This document shows positions 1 to 11,699 of a DNA stretch of 64,000 bases, one piece after another. Under the pieces are notes generated by a model that saw nothing but the letters and a program-made list of their open reading frames with translations, searched no databases and was not told the DNA's origin. Position numbers and translations under genes: made by a program. The DNA is from Cristatella mucedo (taxonomy: Eukaryota > Bryozoa > Phylactolaemata > Cristatellidae), in assembly GCA_009760855.2 (NCBI GenBank), contig WPIO01000003.1, forward strand, positions 3,976,001 to 4,040,000, read 5' to 3'. The first letter of the stretch is position 1. Every line of letters starts with the position of its first letter.

Positions 1-1700
1 GCATGTTGATTTCGTTTTAGGGCCACTTCTTTTCACAATTGATACTCTCCCTCTTGCCGGTTTGATCTCCAAGTACAATTGAGACTTTCATTTTTATGCA
101 ATTGACAACATTTTTTAACTGTACCTGCGCTTGAATCCATCCCAGCCTATAAGTTCTTCAAAGTCTCGCAGCTCTAAGAAAATTACTCCACAGAGTCCGA
201 CTTGCTGTGAGTGTATAAAGACTTGTACAGGAAAGCTGATTTATGTAGAGTCTCCCTGCTAGCGCTGCTGGATTTCTCAGCAGTTTTTGATACCGTTAAT
301 TAACAAGTCTTTCTTAACCGTCTATCGCCTCGCTCGCAAGCACCGTGTTGTTATGGCTGAGGTCTTATCTCAGTGGGACAATTCAGAGAGTAAGTGTCGA
401 TGGATAATGTTCATCCAGCGAGCATTTGACGTATGGGGTACCCCAGGGATCTACGTCGTTAGGTCCACCTCTTTCATTGTTCATGCGCTCACTCTTGCCT
501 TTAATTTTTATTAAGATAAGCAGCTGTATTTTCTGGTTTGATAATTCCCTGCCTTCGAGCATCTCAAACTCTCGCAGCTTTCTTACAGAATTCATTGCTG
601 ATACTCGCACTTGGATGACAGTAAACTTTGTGTAATCGAATGATGATAAAACCAAATTAATGGTTATGGGCAAACCAAGTGTTACTTATAAACTGGAAAG
701 CATAAATATTCAAATCGGCTGAACCAGAATTTCTCCCACAGCCTCGGCCCGTAATCTGAGTGTTCTCTTAAAAAATGGCTGGTCATTAGATTGGCACATC
801 AGCTCCGCAGTCAAGTCTACCTACATTCACATAGGCTAAATTGAAAAATAAATTCCGGCTTGCTTGAACAAGGACACTACAGCTAAGGTGGTCTATATAT
901 TCGTGACAACCCGTCGACTATACTGCTGTAGTTCACTGCCTAGAGATCGCTTTTCCCTTACGATAACACCTTTACAGTTGTTGCAAAACTTAGCAGCTAG
1001 ACTTATCTTTTTAAACTCATAGCTGCCATATTCAACCACTTCTCACCAATCTGCGCTTGCTGTCTATCACGGCCACGTGACGAATTAAAATATTCTTTCA
1101 CTCACCTGTAGGTCCCTCTAATCTCTTGCTCTGGCCTATGAAATATCCGAATTAGTTTCACTTTAGACTTTCCATCGAGCTATTCGCTCATCCGACTCTG
1201 GTCGATTGCTAGTGACCCTTCCTGACTTAAAATTTCTCAGATATTGTGCCTCCAGTTGCAATGCTACCAAAGCTCGGAACTCACTCCCAACCTACAAGAT
1301 GGCATTTCCGATTTGATGACATTCAAAAAAAGCAGCCGAGAACCAAGCTATTTCACACTACCCTCGCCCTATCCGAATATATTGTCCTTTTACGAGGTTG
1401 TGCACAATGAAACGTTGCAAGTCCTGACTAAGGCCAGTAGTGGCATACTTTCGTGTAGCTCACACTGTCTTTTTCCTTATTTTCCTGTGCGTGATTGAGC
1501 AATTTTTACTAACCTCGGGATCCAACTAACCAGCGGTTGTGAGTCTTTTATGTGCCTTTGCATGCTTGCCTAAGCAGGATGCCTTCGTTTTCGCTAACTA
1601 TTGGTCACTACTTCTCGTGCAGTGAGTTTTAATAGCGTGAAATGCTGTAAAGTTCTCTTACGGTGTTCTACAAAAGACGTATTAATAAATCCTACGCAGT
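1..1700 (+). mobile_element. L2-like LINE (family A), decayed, rearranged copy
   Basis: Broken remnants of a non-LTR retrotransposon reverse transcriptase. The first about 190 bases read like the palm region (LGPLLFTIDTLPLA). From about 235 an earlier part of the same enzyme reappears (LLDFSAVFDTVN, then YGVPQGS near 430), followed by RTWMTVNFV near 600 and the C-terminal half with many stops. The order shows either two truncated copies in a row or an internal duplication. The YADD catalytic box is missing from the second part. The last bases (about 1640-1690) match the 3' tail seen in better copies (gttctcttacggtgttctac). It cannot be functional. Confidence 0.75.
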
Positions 1701-1739
1701 TTGCAATGCTTACATACGTGCCTACATAGCATCATTCTG

Positions 1740-2312
1740 AAATTCATCATTCATAATTCTCAAACTGAATGAGGATAAAGCCAACATGATGGTTATGGAC
1801 AGGGCAGGTGTCACTCAGAAATGGGAAGTCATAGCCCTCAAAGTGTGCTCGGACACAATATCCCACGTAGCCAATGCACGGACTATCGGTGCCTTATTAA
1901 AAAAAAACTACACAATCAAGCCTTCTTACTTTCAGCTAGATATTGTTGTGAAAAGTCGAGGGTGCCTAGGCAAGGAAAAATGCCTAAGCACCCTCGTTTG
2001 TGCGTTTTCGACATCACGCCCTTACGGAATATGGCACTAATGGTTGTTGCAATACTCTGCAGCTAAAGGCTTTCCTGTCGCGAGCGTCAAAACTGCCACA
2101 TTGCACTACTTCTCACCGACTTGCACTGGCTCATCATCAAGCAGCGTATCGAATTAAAGATTTCATCTATAAACTTTACGCCCCTCCGTTCTTTTGCTCG
2201 TCTTACCCATTTGAAGTACTCCAGCTTGCAAGCGTACCTCCCACTCTTCTGACTCAAAGTCGCTTAGCTGTGCCTCTAAAAAATCTCCCAATCATTTGGG
2301 GAAACTTGGTTC
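1740..2312 (+). mobile_element. L2-like LINE (family A), second decayed fragment
   Basis: Begins with a degenerate version of the 'LKLNEDKAN-MMVM' block that follows the catalytic box in family A, then KPSYFQLD and a weak match to the C-terminal region up to about 2310. Frames are broken by stops. It lies directly behind the previous copy in the same orientation and is probably a separate insertion or the other part of a tandem pair. Confidence 0.6.
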
Positions 2313-2320
2313 GTTCCTAG

Positions 2321-2586
2321 GCTTCCGCCGATCCGAACTTGCAGCAGATTGTCATCCCGACATACCCCAATATCGAAGCTGTCTTAGCAGACCTATTCTG
2401 CACGGGGAGCTCGGAAAGGGAGGCTCCTGCCATGGATGAACCACTCCAAGCTTCCACTCGCAGCCTCGGCTCAGTGGACATAGAGCTTACATTCGATGCC
2501 CCGGAAATTCGCGGCTCCAAAAGGTTTCGCCGCTTAGTGACGCGCTGTCGGAGTACCGCTTCCGGGAGCTGCTCCCTGAAAGTTCG
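2321..2586 (+). CDS. Candidate internal exon, unknown gene
   Basis: An open stretch of 88 codons that starts right after a strong acceptor (ggttcgttcctag) and ends at a possible donor (gttcg|gtaacc). The reading contains DPNLQQIVIPTYPN near the start and VDIELTFDAPEIRG about two thirds in, then a basic stretch KRFRRLVTRCR. Codon third positions are mixed but there are no repeats. No family is recognised. A second frame after about 2525 is also open (SEYRFRELLPESS), so the end of the exon or a frameshift is uncertain. No partner exon was found nearby, so this may be an isolated relic. Confidence 0.35.
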
Positions 2587-2589
2587 GTA

Positions 2590-4700
2590 ACCAGTACGGA
2601 GCTGCTAATGCTTTTGTGCATAATAAATGGCATTGAAGCTCATCATCTAATAGACGGAGCAGCAATTGCTTTTGAAATTCAAATTCAACATCTACGAACC
2701 AAACTATGCACAAGCTAACGCATCAAATGAGGTAGTATTAAGGTACTAAGCTACTTACAGACACTTAACTATACTGCAACTGAATATAACATACTGAACT
2801 ATACGGAGAGAGGAAGTGGGGAGAGCAAAGACTGAGAGCTCTTCACTAGAAAGAACGCCGATGTGTGTACAGTGGGTGCCGACAAGCGTGCGAGCATCAG
2901 CAGGTGCTCTACAACATGGACGGGCATCGGTCTGCATGGCTAAAAGCTGATTCTTACGGTGATGAAGTTAGATGCAGTTGCATGCAGTTTTATGCAGTTC
3001 TCCCCGGCCGTGGACGCTCGGGCTAGTGAAGTGCCAATGCCTTACCCGTGGGCTAAGACACTGGCGGGCATTTTCGAAAACAAAAGTTTGGAATATCTTC
3101 AAAATTGTAGCGTTGTCACTCGGCCTACGTAAGTCTCTTTACTGTCCAGACTTTCGCCGGTTTCTGTGGATAATCAATTCAAAATTATCGCGGGCACATT
3201 CGGTTCTCAATGCAGGTTCGGTTTTCGGCCAGCAATCGCATTCGCAGTTTAGCTCGCCAAAAGATCAACGCCCTCCGGAAGTGGATGAAAGAAAGTAAAG
3301 CGGGGCGGCGTAGCCTACTTAGCATTGCAGCGATTCACCGTGTGCAGTAAAATTTGGTTTAGGGCAACTCAACGTTGAAGTACTTTTCCAGATCGCCCAT
3401 TGGTTGTTTTCATGGGGGAGTGGGTGAAGCTCATTAGGGTCTGGCCGAGTGCTTGTATAGTTAAAAAAAACTAGACAGACCACTGCTTTTCGCACTGGCG
3501 TGGGGGTTTCACGTGGGGACTGGGCTGAGCTTCCGCTAGTAAAAAGTGCTCCTCTCACAGAAAGTTGTTTGAGAGGCAATTCAAATTCTAATGCATCGTG
3601 CACAATGTCGACACAGGCGATTAATCAAAATTAAATTCCTGTCAGGAATCAAATAACTTCATCATCTGGGTAAAGCAGTCATGACGCACAGACTCTTGGT
3701 CGTGAATAAAAGCAGCATGTCACGAACTAGACTCTCAGGATTCTGGGTAAAGCAGAGCTTGGCGAAGCAGATTCTCATGGAAGGAGCACTACTCCTACCA
3801 CTACACTACTCACCGGCCGTTTTGCTATCGTTTATATCCGACTCCGTGACTCCATTTTTTCTGCACAAGTTTCGAAGATTGAGAACCTCTCTCTAGAACG
3901 AAAAGAACAACAGTTTGGCACTGAAAAATTATCGCGTGGTTTAATGGTCAGCAATTGAGAACTATGGACGAGCAAAGTCTCTCTCGAAAATAAGTGGCCT
4001 ATGAAAAGTGGCGATATTGGCTTCTGAGCGAAATTTTTTTTAGCACCGGGTATTTCTAATAACTAGCAACCGCTGGCGCCAACTTGTTGGCCAAACACGT
4101 AAACTATTATTAATGCGCACTTTTCATAAAAAAGACATGCATAACCAACAGGTTTAGTTGTAGGTCTGTCGTATGATCTTATTCGCATAGTTCATGGACG
4201 GGCGTATTGACGCCGGGAAACCAAAGGAGCAGGCTCAGTTGTCCCCGAACGGAGATTTTTTTTAATATTAGTCTCCCAGCAGACTACGATAGAACTCGCT
4301 ACTGCCAAGTTCATTTCGACGTCTGGTCATCCGATGACTGGTCCTCGTGGTCTGATCGCCGTTTACTTGCAGGCACACACGAACCGCTACCGCACGCAGG
4401 CTACCGGGCCCAGGCAGGGACCGTGCGGTCCGCTCCTGGGAAGCAGGCCTTCGGAATGCCGCTCTTTCTGGTTGGACAGCCGAAGGCTCTCTAGCTTCCG
4501 CCACAGCCCGGAAACGGACCGGCCAGAGCGTGAACCGTCGAGCGCTGCATCTGACTCCCTCCACCCGTGGTCTTGTCGACCTTCTCCTTGTTGAGCTTCT
4601 TCTTCGCAAATGCACTCGTCGGCTCAAAAAACGTGGCATGGTCCTGTGGGGGCCTCAGGGTAGCAGCTTCCTTACTTTAGCGCTGCTGCTGATTAGATAG
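2590..4700. other. No supported gene
   Basis: Only short open frames without family resemblance or convincing splice borders are seen here. No repeat family recognised elsewhere in the window is visible in this stretch. Confidence 0.5.
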
Positions 4701-4705
4701 CGATT

Positions 4706-4806
4706 ACTCCTATCGACTTTCAGTGCTCACGCTAGCCTAAATAAATTTGCACGGCCACTATCGGCCGTCAAATAGAATCAGTGGCCGTGAGCACTCAAGT
4801 AGGAGC
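4706..4806. repeat. Short inverted-repeat element
   Basis: The ends are inverted copies: ctcctatcgactttcAGTGCTCACG on the left and CGTGAGCACTcaagtaggag on the right. Inside is a second inverted pair (cacggccact / agtggccgtg). The layout, about 100 bases with nested arms, resembles a tiny foldback or MITE-like element. No coding capacity. Confidence 0.5.
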
Positions 4807-4979
4807 CTCAGCAGATTTCTTTAAAGACATTGTTCATTTGGTCCCAGGGTAGGAGTGCCCGGCTAGACCAAGCACGACCGGCCGCGGGCTAAGTTCGAAG
4901 ATCCTTAGGCGGCTTGCTACAGATTACCTCCAAAATGTGTCGCCTACGTAGCAGCTTAAGTAAAGTAAAGGTAACAGTT

Positions 4980-5075
4980 AGGTGATCAAATAGCTTCATT
5001 TACACAGCGGTATAAGAGCTTTAACTGCTTCCAACCCTCTCTCGGTGGGGAATAAAGGGTTGCCAACTAAAATTC
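4980..5075 (-). mobile_element. tRNA-derived SINE, 3' part
   Basis: Read on the minus strand it gives the SINE body found at several sites here: a 'ccctttattccccac' block, a block like 'gttaaagctcttat', and the end 'aatgaagctatttgatc'. The tRNA-like head is missing or too diverged to see. Confidence 0.5.
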
Positions 5076-6285
5076 TATTTTATCGGTAGGCGGAGGTTTC
5101 TAGAGAGATACACATTAGCCCCACCCCTAGCGACCGATTCAGAACGAAAGCGAGCCTAAACGAGAGCACCGGAGTGAATGTAGAGAACTCGTCTCTAAAT
5201 GGTGGCCCCAGGGTGGTCCTGCACAACCTGACGAACGTAGCCCCTCGAATGCGATCGGCCAGAGAAGCCGCTTTAGCCAGCACCGCACGCCGAGCGTTTA
5301 ATAAAAGGCAGCCTCTTTAAAGAAAAAGTAGACTCGTCTGGAGCTGACCTGCTCGCGGGCCGCGCCGAACGCAGGCCGCCCAGACAGGCCCGCTAGAATC
5401 CCTAGCAATTGCCGAAGCCCATCCGAGAGCGAGGGTGAAGCTTCCAATGAGAGTCGCACGTCCAAAGTTCTCTAGTTCACAGGCGTCACCCGGTTTCGAG
5501 AAGTCACGTGAAGTTTCGTTCCCGATGCGCTCGGCGGCTCGGCCGGTTTCCTCAAGGCTCGTCGGTGCCTCTGAAAGTACTAGTGTTCTTAAAAAAATCA
5601 TAGCTCCCTCTGGATGCCGAGCTTGAGCGATGGCGAGCCGCTGCGTCCGCTTTGCTCGGCCCCATAGAAAAAAAAACGTGTGATCGATTTGTGCAAAAGT
5701 CCCATCTCGAGAAACGCCACCGAGAGCCGAAGGCGCACCACCAGACGAATCAGTGCAGTATTTCTCTCCACGAGCGGCGTACCTGTTCTGCAAACCTACT
5801 TCTGTCGCAAGCGCTTCCGATAGGGGCGCTCTACGGGAAGCCATTTCGGTGGCCCGAAGCTTTGGGGTCGCCTTCCTGGAGGAGGCTAACGACCGCTAGT
5901 GCCGATGGCCGCGGGTGGTGGAATTCTTAGCTGGTCCACGGCTGCAGTGCCACTCAGAGCCGCTCTGCAATGGATGCAGCGGAACGCTTGAAACGACATC
6001 ACCACGGGAACCTCGCTGCACAGATTTCTTTGTCAGGTCCAGATAGTACCAATTTCTGTGATTGAAGCTTCACGAAATATCCTTTTTTTATTGTGATGGT
6101 AGATTACAATGAGAGAGTTCTCAACAGAGGCCGGTCCAAAGGAACCTGCCGTATGCACGAAGTCAGATGCAATGAATACAAGAACGCCCGTTCAATGATG
6201 CCAGTTTGCAGGTTAAATAGGACCAGACTACACATCAAGTTTTGCTTTTGAATCATAATTGTGCAGACTCATGGATATAATTGAG
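5076..6285. other. GC-rich stretch, no supported gene
   Basis: The part 5100-5930 is GC-rich and open in more than one frame (for example 5317-5844 on the minus strand), but none of the translations resembles a known family and no frame has clear splice or start context. The rest is unremarkable. Confidence 0.4.
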
Positions 6286-6289
6286 CTAC

Positions 6290-6465
6290 TGGTGAGCCGT
6301 AATGGCTCACTAGATAAGGCGGTTGCTTTTCACGACCTCGGCCCCGAGGTCGTGAGTTCGAATCCTGCGGTGGGCGATCCTTTATCGCCACTGCAAGCGG
6401 TGTTGATAACCGTAAAGGCTCTTCTGTCTCTATACAAAAAGAGGCTGTTAAATCAGCTAGTATTT
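6290..6465 (+). mobile_element. tRNA-derived SINE, near full length
   Basis: One of the best copies of a SINE present about ten times in the window. The head is tRNA-like, with a B-box version gagttcgaatcct and an A-box-like block near 'ctcactagataaggcgg'. The body is 'ctgcaagcggtgttgataacc gtaaaggctcttctgtc tctatacaaa gaggctgttaaatcagct'. SINEs of this type are transcribed by RNA polymerase III from the internal boxes and moved by a LINE. Confidence 0.75.
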
Positions 6466-6629
6466 TTTTTACTGCAATCACATAAACTCAATTTCAGTTT
6501 CAGACTTTAATGGTGCCAGCCAACTAGCTAGACCACAGTAGCCTCTATCTGCGTCCGGCCCAAGCTGTGCAGCTTAAGGCTGTCTCCGTGCCCCAATGTT
6601 ATACGTAAAAATAATAATTGTAATAGTAT

Positions 6630-6720
6630 ATTTGTGTAGCGCCATCAGAGAAATTAATTTCTTCCTAGAAACCTTACATATGCTGTCAAGGAAGCATGAT
6701 CGAATGGTTATTGGCAACTT
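6630..6720 (-). mobile_element. LINE family A, 3' end only
   Basis: The plus strand reads 'gtagcgccatcagagaaattaatttcttcctag...gctgtcaaggaagcatgatcgaatggtt', which is the reverse complement of the family A 3' untranslated end. Severely 5'-truncated, as usual for LINEs. Confidence 0.65.
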
Positions 6721-6984
6721 GCATAATTTTGAGAGTTCTTCTTCCCATCCAGCTAACACTGTTTCCTATGCAGAAGTAAATCTTTCAAATAGATCTCACT
6801 CCTGTCACTCGGATACTTCATTTAAGGCTCTAATCTACGCATATTTTACTTTTATGCTTTTTAATTTTCGCTGCACAGAGCTCAAAGGCAAGGATTTGTT
6901 GAAAGCTCGAGCACAGTGTGCTGCTTATAGGCACAAGGTCGCACATGTCAGGTCGATGAGTGAGCGAATGACCTGAGGAGCTGC

Positions 6985-7080
6985 CCAGATCCTGTATTGC
7001 CCACTGCAAGCGGCGGTGATTGCCCCTGAGGCTCTTCCGCCACTAAGTACAAGAGGCTAAGTTAAATCAGCTGTTTATAT
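6985..7080 (+). mobile_element. tRNA-derived SINE, 3' part
   Basis: Contains 'attgcccactgcaagcggcggtgat', 'gaggctcttccgc' and the end 'aagttaaatcagctg', the body of the SINE at 6290. The head is missing. Confidence 0.65.
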
Positions 7081-7202
7081 ATAAGATATTATATTATTCT
7101 GCTACGTTAGTTAATCAGCGCTAACTCTTCGACAGGACTGCCGCTGTCGGCTTGAAGTGATAAAAAAGAGCATTGGGAAGAATGTAAAAGTGGGCAAAGA
7201 GA

Positions 7203-7680
<478 letters not shown>

Positions 7681-7684
<4 letters not shown>

Positions 7685-8190
7685 GGAAATAATTAGACCA
7701 ACCACAGGCTAAGGTCACCAGAGTGCAAAGAAAAGAATTGTCCAAGAATAACAGTTACACAGAGCTCAAACACCATAGCGATGTAGAGGCAGAGTGCTGA
7801 GCTTTTGGCCAAGCGACGTGCTAAAGGCCGTCGGCTGCGAACGGGAAACCTCCAATGGCTATTAGGCGCCCAACTGACACTCGTGACCTTCGCGAAACCA
7901 CCTCACCGGCGGCTGACAATTAGCGGAGCGAATCAGAGTAAAGGGAACATCTTGGCAACTGTGCCAGAGTGATCTTCGTCACCTAGCGTCACCTCACGAT
8001 TTTTATGACATAAACCACACGGTTCAAGTAGCACGTTGTACTAACCGAACCGTTGGCGCTTACAGCTCTGTCTGACCGTTGCTTAAAGGCCGGGCGCACA
8101 CGGTCGCTTTCTTCTCGGCCCTGGTTCGGCCTTGCTTCTTGCACTTCACGACTCGGGTAGTTGGCTCGAGCTCTACAGTTCGGGCACTCC
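7681..8190. other. No supported gene
   Basis: Nothing recognised between the microsatellite and the next SINE fragment. Confidence 0.4.
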
Positions 8191-8194
8191 TCTA

Positions 8195-8275
8195 TTTCTC
8201 ACTGTAAGCGCTGGTGTAGCTGTAAATGCTCTTCTGCATCTATACAAACGAGGTGGTCCAGTTAGCAAACCCTTC
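8195..8275 (+). mobile_element. tRNA-derived SINE, 3' part, diverged
   Basis: Shows 'ttctcactgtaagcgctggtg', 'aaatgctcttctgcatctatacaaacgagg', matching the SINE body with several changes. The end is altered (gtggtccagttagc). Confidence 0.5.
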
Positions 8276-9378
8276 CTCTCCTTTACTTTGTAGGAAGTTT
8301 GCACGCTCACTTTGCCTTCCATCCTGTTTCCTTCTTGCATTCTACCGCCATCTGTCAGCTCCGCGTGCCACGCCGATCTCAGCGATCGATGCTATCGTAT
8401 TTCCAAGAAAAAAAATCTGCTTTTATGCTACTTTGCGTTCAATGTAAACCGTTCTGCCTTTGCCGCCTACCATCCATAAAAACATGATTCCTGTAGTTCG
8501 AGATAGTCCCGAGCCACGTATAGCGACTCTAGAATGCATTTATCATTTCGCCATCACCTAGCCCGCCATTTATTTCACAGAAACGAAGAAGGCACGTCCT
8601 CGACCGCGCCTATGATTGGTCGCTTGCTCTCTTGGCTTTTGTCGGCCTCAGCCAGGAACACAACCTAGTTCAGCTTTATTAGTCTTTCATCCATTTTGAA
8701 GCACCTCAATAGTCTCGGTTATGTACAGACCAAAGATGGAAGTAAAACCGAAGCATAGCCGAGAATAAATTGAAAATTCAAACCTGGACTAGCCTCGCTG
8801 TATTTAGTAACCTCCCATGCAAACCACTATGATATGACCGTGACCGTATGGCTATGACCTGCGTTACCAGCTGCAGCAAATCGCTGCGATAGCCTCTGTT
8901 TTGTTCAGCGAACGTCCGTTTCGCTTTGCCGCATTAGAGGAGCCTCGTCGTCAGCCATATTACTTAAAATCTAGGAGTTTCTGCGTTGGGCTTAGCTCAA
9001 GTAAAGCAAAAAGTTGGCGAACGGAGACGCTGGTATCGTCCAGGTTGCATTGAGAGAGGGCTCCTCCCCCTTCTCCCCCCTCCCGCTCCTCCCTCTTCCC
9101 CTACGCCCCTCCTCCTCTGCATCCTCTTCGGTGGACTGGTGACAGGATCGCGATTCCGCGGAATAGTCCGTCGCAAGACGTCCTCGAGCAGAGTGTCACA
9201 TCACGAGAAGCCCAGCCGCCGAAATCGCTGCATCGGTCGGAGCGAAGCCGTGGCTTATCGGCTAGCTGGCGGCAAGGCGTTCCGTACCGCGTGCGTCACC
9301 TATTTGTTTCTGCAGCGGCTCGCTCGATTTCAACTGCCTCTCTGCTCTTCAGCTTCCTTCTCGCCGCCTCGCCCACAG

Positions 9379-9616
9379 CCTTTCTATGTCTACGCTCAGC
9401 TCGAAGCAATGGGCCAGCGCCTCCACCACAGACTTCCTGGAGCGGTGGCACAACCAAATGAACCTGGGCGCCGTCGAGGACCGCGCCGACGGCGGCAAGG
9501 TTATTGGCGTGCCTTTCTACATGGCTCAGCAAATACAAGGCTTACCCGCCATACCGATTCGACTTCGCAGCACCACCAAGCCTTTGGTTATTACGACCAC
9601 GAAGCTCTGTGAAACG
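9379..9616 (+). CDS. Candidate first coding exon, unknown gene
   Basis: The frame opened by ATG at 9386 has strongly gene-like codon use (many C/G-ending codons) and reads MSTLSSKQWASASTTDFLER and later GKVIGVPFYMAQQIQG. It is preceded by a pyrimidine-rich acceptor-like run ending in cgcccacag at 9378. A possible phase-0 donor (gaaacg|gtaaag) follows at 9616; an alternative is ggcaag|gttatt near 9500. The protein family is not recognised. It is on the same strand as, and upstream of, the FSIP2-like gene at 14.9 kb, so it could be an earlier exon of that gene, but nothing in the sequence proves it. Confidence 0.4.
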
Positions 9617-9924
9617 GTAAAGCCCTGTGCTACATCTCGACAGCACGTCGCAGTCGCCAGCGTCTAGTCGCTTTATCAAGTGTGTTACTGTGTTATTATC
9701 ATTGTTATTAGTCAAAATTGCTAAGCGTGATCTAGCTGCTGCTCACACGGCTGACTTCCGACCCTGCGCAGGCGCTAGCAATAAGGCGCCGGTGGGGCGT
9801 GAAAGGAGTGCAAAAAAGTCGCCGGAAATAATGTCACTGCCATCAACAGTTCCGAGCCAAGGGAACTGGGAGAAAACGATGCTACTTAAAGTCGCTGCAG
9901 CCTCTTATCTTCGTCTCCCTTCTC

Positions 9925-10315
9925 CCCTCTCCATCTCTCTTTCTCTTTCACTCTCCCATTCTCTCTTTCCCTCCTCTCTCTTTCTCTCCTCTCTCACTCT
10001 TTCTCTCTCTCTCTCTCGAATCCTCTCGATAGATCTCTCTTTGTATGCGTAAAACTTTGTCAACAATTTATGCTTGTCTATCTATCTATCTACCTATCTG
10101 TCAACCCAAATACTTATCCATCAGCCTACCTACCTATTTATCTACCTATCTACCTATCAATCTATATACACATCCATATACCGATCTATCTGCTTACCTA
10201 TTTACCTATCTACCTACCTATCCGTCTGTTTTCCCCGATTCTACCTGTCTGTCCATCTATCCACCTATCCACTATTCATCGGTTCATCTAGCCATCTATC
10301 CCTATATACATAATC
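9925..10315. repeat. CT-rich tract and degenerate CTAT/CTAC tetranucleotide repeat
   Basis: A CT-rich run (9925-10030) is followed by about 240 bases of imperfect four-base units (ctat, ctac, ccat). Open frames rich in Tyr, Leu and Ser across it are by-products. A short ATA run lies at 10440-10457. Confidence 0.9.
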
Positions 10316-10652
10316 GATCGAGATCTCAAGCTGTTAAACAGCTAAATTGCTGTCAATGACAGTAACACCAGTGTATAGAATTGCAATATCTTGATCGGCC
10401 AAAAACAAAACAAGTAGCTGTTGTCTAAGAGTTGCTTATAATAATAATAATAATAATATCTTGCTATTGCTCTGTAACAGAAAAAATTCTTTGCATCTTA
10501 TGCGACGTTGAGTGACTGCCTTGGCGAGAATATACAACTGATTGCAAGGGGTTTTTAGGATTTTTTGTGCACTTATCGACGGCTGACACGAGGCATTTCA
10601 TATTCGTGGAAGCAGCTCGCTGTCGGCCGGTGTCCGCGGGCCTGAAGGCAAG

Positions 10653-10784
10653 ATGGCTGAGGCATCTCACTTTTTGAAAAGATATCGGCGCTTGATAGGC
10701 CTGCTCGAAGGAGCCGAGAGATTGGCCTTCAAACTAGCTTTACATCATTCTCACAACACCCGACCGACGAGGCGCCCATACTGA
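10653..10784 (+). CDS. Possible small protein or first exon
   Basis: ATG in a good context (aaggcaagATGGCTGAGG) opens 43 codons beginning MAEASHFLKRYRRLIGLLEG and ending in TGA. The amphipathic, basic start looks protein-like, but no family is recognised and it may be chance. It lies downstream of the channel gene's stop codon, on the opposite strand. Confidence 0.2.
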   Translation: MAEASHFLKRYRRLIGLLEGAERLAFKLALHHSHNTRPTRRPY

Positions 10785-11466
10785 TTAAGCCATAGATGCA
10801 AATCGATGCCGATTGTCGAGCTTCCAGCGTGCACTTGTCGTCCGTCGAAATAGCGGTGCTACACCGATTGTAAACTATAGGGATCCCGTCGAACCACCGC
10901 AGGGGTAACATTTCCGCTGTTCAGATAATAAGTACTACTCACTCAGAAGGTAGAAAGAGTAAGCTCCAGCAATACAAGTAGACCGCTCTGGCCTCTTGTT
11001 TTACTGATGAATGGTAGGCTGTCCAGTGGAAGCGAGTAAGACACGGCCCATACGCTGAACTGGGTTTCGTTTTAGAATAAAGCCATCGAGCCTGCCGTAG
11101 GCTCGTTGCCGGCAACGCCCCTTTCAGCCGTCGGCGAAAGCTCGATAGCCTCTCTCTCTGGTTGCTTGCTCGCGGAGGAGGAGAGACGTATGTGCCTTCT
11201 AGAACAACTCTACAGTATTTCGCGAAGCTCCTAAAGTTTTCCTAGAGGGGCTATCACTTTTGTTATGGGGATCAACTTCCCAAGTTTATCCCCATAGTAA
11301 AATTTAAATAAAAACAAGAGGGGGCTAAAAACGCTTAGGGACTGGGCCCTTGAGGTGCCCACATTATAAGTTGGTTACCAGAGTGGCTGGAATTTTTTGA
11401 GGGGTCTCGTATATTTTGACCGGCGATCCTATTTTTGGCGGATCTAAAGAGGTAATTCGTTTGAAA

Positions 11467-11613
11467 CTAAAGAGGCCTGCTAATGAGTTGAATTCGGCGA
11501 ACTAGTTGATCAATATCTCTTTGCACAATTCGAAGCTCATTTCGAGAAACGAGGCTTATCATTTCGGACAGATTCAGGCTAAAGAGTCGTGGCGCTAAGG
11601 CGAAAACATTTTT
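11467..11613 (-). CDS. HVCN1: Hv1-like proton channel, last exon: end of coiled coil and stop
   Basis: Read on the minus strand, a strong acceptor (ctggtttgcttctgtgcag) is followed in phase 0 by 48 codons and TAG. The phase matches the donor of the exon at 15475. The translation has the heptad-like pattern expected of the Hv1 C-terminal coil (SEMISLVSRNELRIVQRDID, then QLVRRIQLI) and the final part resembles the 'E-x-E-I-E-x-L-x-x-L-L' end of the vertebrate protein. In Hv1 this coil holds two voltage-sensor subunits together as a dimer in the plasma membrane. The N-terminal part of this exon (KNVFALAPRLF) is an insertion compared with vertebrates, by about 12 residues. No AATAAA was seen on the minus strand just downstream. 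Confidence 0.65.
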   Translation of the reverse strand, partial: KNVFALAPRLFSLNLSEMISLVSRNELRIVQRDIDQLVRRIQLISRPL

Positions 11614-11699
11614 CTGCACAGAAGCAAACCAGCGTCTTTTTCGGATCGGACTTGACGAAGCCCAAGGTCGGCGGCAGCACCACCACACCTTCTGGATGC

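Noticed and set aside
5317-5844. 175-codon open frame on the minus strand
   Set aside because: GC-rich stretch open in other frames too; no family resemblance, no start or splice context.
6290-6370. Functional tRNA gene
   Set aside because: A and B boxes are present but the cloverleaf is not maintained, and the same head recurs with the SINE body at many sites.
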